In this document: positions 39,251 through 45,771 of the stretch, one piece after another
How the letters are laid out: every line of letters begins with the position of its first letter
Numbering within the stretch: the first letter of the stretch is position 1
NCBI RefSeq assembly: GCF_007859935.1
Contig: NZ_SJPO01000005.1
Coordinates: 186,001 to 250,000 of the forward strand
DNA: 64,000 nucleotides
Direction: 5' to 3'
From: Posidoniimonas polymericola
GTDB taxonomy: Bacteria; Planctomycetota; Planctomycetia; Pirellulales; Lacipirellulaceae
Position numbers and translations under genes: made by a program
Notes under the pieces: model-generated
Told to the model about the DNA's origin: nothing
Databases searched by the model: none
What the model saw: the letters and a program-made list of their open reading frames with translations, nothing else

Positions 39251-39288
39251 TACACCCCAGAAAATGCGCACCTCTGACCTTCGGATTC
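39251..39288 (-). repeat. Degenerate copy of tRNA-Arg 3' end (att-like direct repeat)
   Basis: The plus-strand sequence aligns without gaps to bases 48826-48863, the 3' half of the tRNA-Arg gene, with 33 of 38 matches by eye; the first 11 bases and a 12-base block (ACCTTCGGATTC) are identical. Orientation is the same as the intact gene. Such a fragment is what site-specific integration at a tRNA 3' end leaves. Confidence 0.6.
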
Positions 39289-39809
39289 CTTCTCGAATTC
39301 GTATCCGTCGAGGGCGTTCTATGCAACTTCACGGCAATCACCGGCGAGTGGCGTGTCTTGCGAGGAAAAATGACTATCTACAACCACACGGCGATATTGC
39401 CAACGTTGCACGAGATGCCTCGAATTGCTGAGTCCGGTTGGAGGCACACCTGTTCCGGCGGCCTCCATTGCCTACCCTAAGATGGCGTCGCGGTGGAAGG
39501 TCGCGCCGCCTCTTCAGCAAATTCGGTCGGATGGCCGATGGATCGTACGAACGCTGCCGCGCGGGGAGCCTCAACAGCTAAGGGCCGGCCGAGGTGGCGC
39601 TTGCATTACCGGCGAGTTCCCGCGCAGACGATTGCATAGCGGTGGGTGTCGGACGGTTGGCGCTGCGTTGCAGCTAGGAGACCGGCGGTGCTAGTGCGGC
39701 GAGCCGATTGACTTCGGGACAGCGGCACAGCCATCGAGAGGCCCCGCCAGCGAGACCTTGGCTACAGGGTCGTTCACTGCGAGTTCCGCTACCAACCGAA
39801 CAACATTGG

Positions 39810-39838
39810 TCCTGCCTGCCCCGATGGGGCAGGCAGGA
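39810..39838. terminator. Perfect 13-bp hairpin downstream of a PEP-CTERM gene
   Basis: TCCTGCCTGCCCC / GGGGCAGGCAGGA with a 3-base loop, 24 bases after the stop of the minus-strand gene. No strong T run follows on the minus strand, so it may terminate transcription or protect the transcript 3' end. Confidence 0.55.
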
Positions 39839-39862
39839 TTTGAAGACCCAGGCCAGCGGAAA

Positions 39863-40612
39863 TCACCGCTTCCACCGCCGGGCTGCAACTCCACCGACCG
39901 CAATGAACCCAAGTAAGCTCAACGAAGCAGGCTCTGGCACGTCTGACGAAACTGAGAACGATGCTACGTTGATCTCAGCCGCACCGTCGCCTGCTTGGAT
40001 GCGCAGCCGGTTGATCGCGACTCCCGGGTCGTAGGTGCGGAAGATCGTGTCGGACGTGACGCCATCGTCGACCGTGAGCGACGCGTTTCCGCTGTCGAAA
40101 TGGTATGTAAATACGCCGCTGACTGCCTCGGAGCCAATTGCGGAGATCGCAACTCCGCTCCCGCCGGCAAACCCGTCGAGCGTCCAGCCGGTCCCTAGTA
40201 CATCATTGCCCCCCGCGGGATCGCCGACGAAGAACTTCTCATCGCCGCCCACATACAGCGAGATGCCCGCGTAGCTGTTGCCGCTGACGCCGTCGCTGAA
40301 CATGTCGCCAGCGGTGGCGAGGGTCTCGAAGGTCATGGTCAGGGTCTCGCCTGCGGCGAGTGCGCCGGAGAAATCAACAAAGGCCCCTTGGTGGCTGTCG
40401 CCGAACTGTGCCGTGTCGTAGGCACCTCCTTGAATCTGCCCAGAGTCGGGCGCAGCCCAGACGCCACCGACGTCGGCCGTTTTGCCGTTCAGCAGGGCGC
40501 CGTCGCCCTCGCTGAAGTCGTCGGCGCCGAGGACCCCCGCGTCGACCGATAGCGGCGCGGCGACGACAAGTGCCGCGGCGAGGAGAGTAGAGTAGTGGAA
40601 AGTCAGCTTCAT
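39863..40612 (-). CDS. PEP-CTERM exported protein
   Basis: A 249-residue exported protein: signal peptide (about 1-24, cut after VDA), a beta-rich jelly-roll-like domain (about 25-220) with GISLYVGGDEKFFVGDP (about 114-131), and a C-terminal sorting signal (VPEPASLSLLGF, hydrophobic helix, RRWKR). The FFVGDP block resembles FFAGQPN and LFVGQPN in the two other proteins of this locus. The ATG at 40612 was chosen over the 52-codon longer frame because it begins a clean signal peptide. Unknown ligand or partner. Confidence 0.82.
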   Translation of the reverse strand: MKLTFHYSTLLAAALVVAAPLSVDAGVLGADDFSEGDGALLNGKTADVGGVWAAPDSGQIQGGAYDTAQFGDSHQGAFVDFSGALAAGETLTMTFETLATAGDMFSDGVSGNSYAGISLYVGGDEKFFVGDPAGGNDVLGTGWTLDGFAGGSGVAISAIGSEAVSGVFTYHFDSGNASLTVDDGVTSDTIFRTYDPGVAINRLRIQAGDGAAEINVASFSVSSDVPEPASLSLLGFIAVGGVAARRWKR

Positions 40613-40706
40613 TAGAATCAATCTCCAGAGAAGTAGGCCAAGCCAACAATAAAGAGACAAGAACAAGAGCAGCGAAACCAGGACCGCCGGCCCTGGACGT
40701 TTTTCG

Positions 40707-41792
40707 CTACAGGCTGGACGCGTCCACGACCTCCCCGCCGGCCACGGTGCCAATCGCCGAGAAGACATCCTGGTCGACCCCGTAGGTCACTGTGTGGACC
40801 GAGCCGTCGCAGTAGACAAACTGGCAGCCGGCGGTGTGGGCACTGCCGAAGATCGAAAGCCGGTCGTCGCCGGTGATGCTGGCTGGGAATTCGCTGGAGT
40901 CCGCAAGCGGCGGCCGCTTGGTCCAGCGGTTGACGTCGGTGTCGAAGCCGAGGTCCCAGCCCTGATCGTTGCCGGGGTACGTGCCGGTGTCGTACTCGCC
41001 AAACGGGATGTGCTTCTCGCCGACGAGCATGGTTTGCGATGAGCCGTCGGTGACCTGCGACAGCCGCACCTCGCTGAGCGCGAGCACGACGCCGTTCCCC
41101 CGCGAGATCTGTGGGCCCTTGCTCGTCGAGTATGGGAAGCTCGAGTAGTCGGAGACACGCGGCACGGCCGGCATTAGCGTGCTGCGTTGCAGCGGCCCCG
41201 CCCAGATGGTCCCGGGGAACAGGCTGCCGGAGTTGGCCGCGTAGTCGTTGCGGCCGAGCACGGCGGGCTTGTCGGCGTTGAAGTAGTTCATCCCGTCGCT
41301 GCGGACGTACGGGTAGGCGGCTCCGCCCCGGCGCGAGGGGCAGATGAACAGGTCGATCGTGGTCTCGATGCGTTGTTTGGCGAGCGCCTTCTGCGTGGCG
41401 GTCACCGCTTTATAGTCGCCGTCCTGGCCGAGGTCGTGCACCTGGGAATTCTCGGTGTAGGCCAGGATGTTAAAGTACCAGCCGCCGGGCTGCTTCTCGC
41501 CGTAGCCGGCGTCGGCGTCGCCCGCCCAGCGCCAACCCCAGCCGCCGGTCGGGAAGTGGCCCTGCACGTCGTAGTGGGTCAGGGCGGCGAGTCCAAACTG
41601 CTTGAGCTTGTTCTTGCACTCGGCGCGCCGAGCCGCCTCACGGGCCGCCTGCACGGCCGGCAAGAGGAGCGCGATAAGCACGCCAATAATGGCGATCACC
41701 ACCAGCAGCTCGACGAGGGTAAACCCTCGGCGCCCCGATGCCGTGTGACGCTTCGGGCAGGGTACGGCTGTCGGGCGTTTAATGCGTCTCAT
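40707..41792 (-). CDS. DUF1559 pseudopilin-like protein
   Basis: A 361-residue DUF1559 protein. Leader of 22 residues, rich in Arg/Lys, then [19 protein letters not shown] (processing after G) and the QAAREAARR block. The C-terminal half holds the DUF1559 domain with VYCDGSVHTVTYG near the end. It is probably inserted in the inner membrane as a pseudopilin. It lies 94 bases upstream of the PEP-CTERM gene at 39863-40612 and is part of the same minus-strand run as the fused PEP-CTERM gene. Confidence 0.88.
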   Translation of the reverse strand: MRRIKRPTAVPCPKRHTASGRRGFTLVELLVVIAIIGVLIALLLPAVQAAREAARRAECKNKLKQFGLAALTHYDVQGHFPTGGWGWRWAGDADAGYGEKQPGGWYFNILAYTENSQVHDLGQDGDYKAVTATQKALAKQRIETTIDLFICPSRRGGAAYPYVRSDGMNYFNADKPAVLGRNDYAANSGSLFPGTIWAGPLQRSTLMPAVPRVSDYSSFPYSTSKGPQISRGNGVVLALSEVRLSQVTDGSSQTMLVGEKHIPFGEYDTGTYPGNDQGWDLGFDTDVNRWTKRPPLADSSEFPASITGDDRLSIFGSAHTAGCQFVYCDGSVHTVTYGVDQDVFSAIGTVAGGEVVDASSL

Positions 41793-41843
41793 CTAGTTTA
41801 ATTTCCTCTCTGGGTCGTCCTGTGCGGCATGGGCGAGATACCC

Positions 41844-41877
41844 GGCGACTGCGCGAATGCCCCAACGCGCAGCCGCC
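41844..41877 (-). terminator. Hairpin downstream of the fused PEP-CTERM gene
   Basis: A 7-bp CTGCGCG/CGCGCAG stem extended past one mismatch by GGCG/CGCC, with a 10-base loop, 18 bases after the stop of the fused PEP-CTERM gene. There is no T tract. It resembles the hairpins after the other PEP-CTERM genes in position. Confidence 0.45.
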
Positions 41878-41895
41878 AGGTCTCGATTGAGGGCG

Positions 41896-44625
41896 TCAGT
41901 CGCGGCGCCTGGCGAACAACGCCGACGCCCCCAGTAGCAGCGTCAGCCCCAGTGCAACCGGCTCGGGTGCGGCGGTTGCGGATGATAGTTGGGCCGCTCC
42001 CGCGACGTACCGCACGTCGCCCACGACGAGCTCGCCGTTGCTGCGGTACTGGAAGAACAGGTTTTGGCTTCCGCCGGGGCCGCCGCCGTAGGCCTTCCCC
42101 AGCGAGATCGGTGACGCCGTCATGGTCGACTCGCCAATCAGGCGGTACTCCTCGACCTCGAAGCGGCTCGGGTTGGCGCCCTCTTCCCAGCCTGCGCCGT
42201 CGCCGCTGCCCTGTGGGAAGTCGGCGACCGCCGTGTCCCGTTCGGCTAGGCTCTCCCACCCTTCGTCGGCGCCGGCGGTCCGGCCGTAGTTGGTGTGCCA
42301 CAGGTCGTAGTCGGCCACGGTGACCGTTGCGGCCCCAGAGCCGTTTCCACTCAAAACCGCCGCGTCGCCGCCGTCGTTGTCGCGGTAGATGGTGTAGTCG
42401 GCGGCGTTGACGGCCCCGTCGGCGTTGTAGTCGCCCGCGAGATCGCCCGTGAACAGCACGCCCGTGGCGCTGCTGATCGTGTACGCGCTGATCCCAACGT
42501 CCGTGCCGGTGACGTTCTCGATGAGAACCTCACCGGTCGACTTGTTGACCACCAGCCCGAGCGTGTCCGCCGTGGGCTGTGCGAAGATCAGCGACTCCTC
42601 GGCGGCGTCGGTGATCAGCAGGTTGTCCGCGATCTCCTCGTTGCCCGCACCGCTGAATCGGAGCGACTGCCACGGGGCGTCGATCGAGCCCTGCCCCGGC
42701 ACGGTGACCGTGGCGTCGGGGCTGCCTACTAGGAAGTTGTCGACCCAGATGCTGTAGACCGTGTCGGCGCCAGTCTGATCGATGGCGCCGATGATGGTGT
42801 GGAACTGAAGGTCGTAGGGGATTCCCGAGTCGACCAGCGACGGCCCGGCCTTCTCCTCGAACGCGTAGTTGTTCGTGCCGCCCGGGTTCGGGCCGGCGAA
42901 GAACGACTCCTGCCCGGTAGCGTTAATCCCCTCGAAGAAGGCGAACCCGCCCCAATCGTTGCCGGTCCCCTGCGCCTGACGGTAGTCGAACCGGATGTAG
43001 GTCAACGCATTCTGCGGGTCGATCGGGGTTGAGAAGTTGCGGCTGCTGAAGGTGTTGTTCGCGCTGCCGTTTGGGTAAGTGGTGAGGAAACCACCGGCGT
43101 CACGGGTCTCCCACGCGTCGCCCCCCGCCCAGCCGACGCCAGAGTTGTCGGCGCTGAAGTCATCGGACGCGTAGATAACCGCCTCGGCACGGCCCGAGAG
43201 CCCAAACATCAACAGCATGGCTCCGACGCCGGCCAGCAAGCCGCGCCGCCTGCTGAGTCCGCAGGCCGTAACGCAAGCCGCCAGCATCGCACACGCAGAA
43301 GGCTCGGGGACGCCGGCTATCGCGGCCGCGAACGCGCCGGCCCCATTCGCTAGGTCGAACGCGTCGGCAAACAGGTCAAAGTCCTCGAGGTCGTGCGTGA
43401 GGTTGCCGTCCATATCGCCCATCCGGTAGGCCTCGATCGGGGTCATGCCATTGTTGACGACTCCCTGGCCCGTTTTGAAAGCGGTCCAGTCGTCGGTATC
43501 GATGTCGCCGTCGCCATCGAGGTCGCCTTCCGCAATCTCGCCGCCGACATAGGATACGTTAACCGCGAGGGGCGTTGCCGTGCCGCCGCTGTCGACCGTG
43601 ATTGTCGCGAAGAGATCCTCCAGCCTGGTAGGGACCGCCTTCCAAGCTGCGCCCAGCCCCAGTGGGGTGCTGGTTAGGGTCAGCCCATCGCCGGGAGTCG
43701 CATCGGTAGTGGCCTCGCTCAGGTGGGTGGTGCTGCCAGCGACGCTCACAACGTCCCAGTCATCGTTGTCGACCGAACCGTCACCGGCGGGGACAGCGTC
43801 GGTGGCGTCCCGTCCGTCGATGGTCACCCACCCGCCCGGGTCGAACCCTCCCGAATTCGACCGCAGCGAGTACCCCACAACGTTCGACACGCTAGAGGCG
43901 CCGGCGAGGTTGATTTGGCCCGTAGCGCGGTTTACGGTCACGGTTGCGTTGACGGCGGCGGTAAGGCCAACGTCAGCCGGCGAGTCAGCGATCACTAGGT
44001 TGTCGACCGCAACGAAGGTCTGCGATCCGACATCCGACGCCACACGGGCGGACTGCCAAGCACCGGCGACGACGAATCCGTCGAGCGCGACTTCGCCATT
44101 GGGCGAACTCTCGTTGAAGTTGTCGACCCACAGCCGGTAGGTGTCGTCCGCCGCGCCAAACTCGATCTGAACGATCATCTTGTGGACCTCGCCGCCCACA
44201 ATCGGCACGCCGGAATCGAGGTAGCCCTGCCCTGCCTTCAGGTCGACGCCATAATTCTGCAACCCGTTGGGCTGACCAGCAAAGAACGTCTCGGCGCCGC
44301 CGTCGACGCCCTCGAACAGCGCTAGCCCGCCCCAGTTGACGGCCTGGCTGCTGCTGAAGTCGAAAGCGATGTAGACCGATCCCGACGACGCGGCAAGCGG
44401 GTCGAGGGCCGGTTCGAACGCCCGAAACGCGGGATTCCCTTGCTCGGTGTTGCTCGCCCCCGTGAGGAGGTTGCCCCACTCGTCTGCCGCTGCGAACCCG
44501 ACGCCGCCCCCCTCGGCATTAAAGTCATCCGACGCGATTACCAACGCCGTTGCCGTGCGCGTGGCGCACGCCGAGATTGCCATGGCGCCGCACAAGAGGG
44601 CCAGCAGACTCCAGTTCTTAACCAT
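41896..44625 (-). CDS. In-frame fusion of two PEP-CTERM proteins
   Basis: A 909-residue open frame made of two complete PEP-CTERM proteins joined without a stop. Module 1 (about 1-455): signal peptide, jelly-roll-like domain with FFAGQPN (about 112), dockerin-like repeats (GDLDGDGDIDTDDW, about 345), then VPEPSACAML, hydrophobic helix and SRRR at about 437-457. Immediately follows a second signal peptide-like stretch (GLLAGVGAMLLMFGLSGRAEA) and module 2 with FFAGPNP (about 573), dockerin-like repeats (GDYNADGAVNAADY) and a C-terminal sorting signal (APEPVALGL, RRRD). The ATG at 44625 has GAGGAGC six bases upstream. The two modules share WGG-FEG-ESFFAG and IWVDNF blocks, so they are duplicates. 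Confidence 0.82.
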   Translation of the reverse strand: MVKNWSLLALLCGAMAISACATRTATALVIASDDFNAEGGGVGFAAADEWGNLLTGASNTEQGNPAFRAFEPALDPLAASSGSVYIAFDFSSSQAVNWGGLALFEGVDGGAETFFAGQPNGLQNYGVDLKAGQGYLDSGVPIVGGEVHKMIVQIEFGAADDTYRLWVDNFNESSPNGEVALDGFVVAGAWQSARVASDVGSQTFVAVDNLVIADSPADVGLTAAVNATVTVNRATGQINLAGASSVSNVVGYSLRSNSGGFDPGGWVTIDGRDATDAVPAGDGSVDNDDWDVVSVAGSTTHLSEATTDATPGDGLTLTSTPLGLGAAWKAVPTRLEDLFATITVDSGGTATPLAVNVSYVGGEIAEGDLDGDGDIDTDDWTAFKTGQGVVNNGMTPIEAYRMGDMDGNLTHDLEDFDLFADAFDLANGAGAFAAAIAGVPEPSACAMLAACVTACGLSRRRGLLAGVGAMLLMFGLSGRAEAVIYASDDFSADNSGVGWAGGDAWETRDAGGFLTTYPNGSANNTFSSRNFSTPIDPQNALTYIRFDYRQAQGTGNDWGGFAFFEGINATGQESFFAGPNPGGTNNYAFEEKAGPSLVDSGIPYDLQFHTIIGAIDQTGADTVYSIWVDNFLVGSPDATVTVPGQGSIDAPWQSLRFSGAGNEEIADNLLITDAAEESLIFAQPTADTLGLVVNKSTGEVLIENVTGTDVGISAYTISSATGVLFTGDLAGDYNADGAVNAADYTIYRDNDGGDAAVLSGNGSGAATVTVADYDLWHTNYGRTAGADEGWESLAERDTAVADFPQGSGDGAGWEEGANPSRFEVEEYRLIGESTMTASPISLGKAYGGGPGGSQNLFFQYRSNGELVVGDVRYVAGAAQLSSATAAPEPVALGLTLLLGASALFARRRD

Positions 44626-45197
44626 CGAAAAGCTCCTCAAAGTGGATTCCTTAAGCGGACGCGGCCCAGAACACCGATCGCGAACGCGAATTGCTTAACA
44701 CCAACAACAGCCGTGATTCCGCGGGCACGGCGGCCATGGCGACTGCCCGGCCCGCCGCCCCTGATGAGTCAACGAACAATTCAGACTGTCCGTAGTACGC
44801 TGCGCGTTATGGACAAATCCCACGCACCGAGGGCGTGTAGACCGCGCCGCTGCAGAACAGTCCCTGCATGATCTATCCACGGAGAAGTTCTGAAGTGCGA
44901 CGCGCATTCTCAAAGTTTTCGTCGATTAAATTCCTCAGCGGTTCGAAAGCCAATTCAGTCGTCAGCAGACCGTCTGCGGCAAACCGTACTAGCCTGCTTG
45001 GGGTCAGCTCGATTGGCCAACACTCGCGGACCGCGAAACCCAGTCGGCCCTCGGCAACCGGCGGGTGTCTCGTATTGACACTCCCAAAGCTGCCACTAGT
45101 CTGATGAGTGAACGGGCCTGCTTGCTGTCGTGCTTGATGAAGGTTGCCCCATCGAGCCTCTCCGGAGGCGATGCGTTTCTCTTACCTGGTAAGTGCG
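44626..45197. other. Divergent intergenic region between fused PEP-CTERM gene and sigma factor gene
   Basis: A 572-base non-coding gap. It must hold promoters for both the minus-strand PEP-CTERM genes and the plus-strand sigma/FecR pair. No hairpin stood out. A candidate promoter is listed separately. An alternative sigma gene start at 45171 (GGAGG only two bases ahead) lies inside it. Confidence 0.45.
45075..45102 (+). promoter_or_regulatory. Candidate promoter of the sigma-FecR pair
   Basis: A perfect -35 hexamer TTGACA (45075-45080) is followed after 16 bases by TAGTCT (45097-45102), a weak -10 match (3 of 6). It lies about 95 bases before the sigma factor start. An ECF-type promoter elsewhere in the gap is equally possible. 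Confidence 0.3.
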
Positions 45198-45746
45198 ATG
45201 ACTCCGCCCGATGGCGCCGCCCCCAGCCCGACGCCAGAACCGGCGTATGTGCAACTGATCACCAAGCACCAGCGTCACCTCCACTCCTACATCCGGACAC
45301 TGGTCCCCACGCACGCCGACGCCGACGACGTGATGCAGGAGACCAGCCTGACCCTGTGGAAGAAGCGAGAGCAGTACGACAACACACGAGACTTCTTCCC
45401 GTGGGCTTGCGGCGTAGCGCTGATCCAGGTGCTGCGACACCGCCAACGCAAGGCGACCGACAAGCTGTGGTTCAACGAGGAGGTGCTCGCCCAGCTCGCC
45501 GCGCAAATGGATGAGGACGCCAACCTGTTTGAGTTCCGGCGCGACGCGCTGGACGAGTGCCTCAAAAAGCTCTCCGCACCCGAGAAACGCGTCCTTGAGC
45601 TCCGCTACCGCGAGGGGAACAACTGGGAGTCGTTGGCGGCGCAACTCGACAACTCGACGCGCAGTGCACAACGCACGATGGCGCGGGTGCGACGCCTGTT
45701 GCACCGCTGCATCGCCGCCCGATTGAGGGAATGGCAGGTTGGCTAG
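45198..45746 (+). CDS. ECF-type RNA polymerase sigma factor
   Basis: A 182-residue sigma-70-family factor of the planctomycete ECF type. Region 2 covers about 18-90 (ADADDVMQETSLTLWKK, then FFPWACGVALIQVLRHRQRK), and region 4 covers about 115-175 (LSAPEKRVLELRYREGNNWESLAAQLDNS...). No signal or membrane part. The start at 45198 puts region 2 close to the N-terminus; other starts are 45171 and 45144 (TTG). The FecR-type gene starts 26 bases after its stop, so the pair is likely co-transcribed and the FecR protein is its likely regulator. Confidence 0.85.
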   Translation: MTPPDGAAPSPTPEPAYVQLITKHQRHLHSYIRTLVPTHADADDVMQETSLTLWKKREQYDNTRDFFPWACGVALIQVLRHRQRKATDKLWFNEEVLAQLAAQMDEDANLFEFRRDALDECLKKLSAPEKRVLELRYREGNNWESLAAQLDNSTRSAQRTMARVRRLLHRCIAARLREWQVG

Positions 45747-45771
45747 CAGCCGCCGCCGGGGGTAACCTACC

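Larger units (their letters stand above)
38265..39862. other. Long non-coding region with lower-GC stretch and degraded elements
   Basis: About 1.6 kb with no credible gene: open frames here are short, overlap on opposite strands, and show no family features. The composition is visibly more AT-rich than the flanks from about 38.5 to 39.4 kb. It contains a 9-bp inverted repeat (39166-39195, CCTGTGGTG/CACCACAGG), the degenerate tRNA-Arg fragment at 39251-39288 and a 13-bp hairpin at 39810-39838. It could be the decayed end of a mobile element. Confidence 0.5.

Noticed and set aside
38842..39255. A 137-codon open frame on the minus strand in the gene-less region, and a second at 39374-39574 sharing SNRTQQF
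   Set aside because: Outside the seven shared residues the DNA does not align, both lack ribosome binding sites and family features, and the first overlaps opposing frames; chance or a very old repeat.
44626..44640. TTG start at 44640 for the fused PEP-CTERM gene
   Set aside because: That codon is part of the GAGGAGC ribosome binding region of the ATG at 44625.
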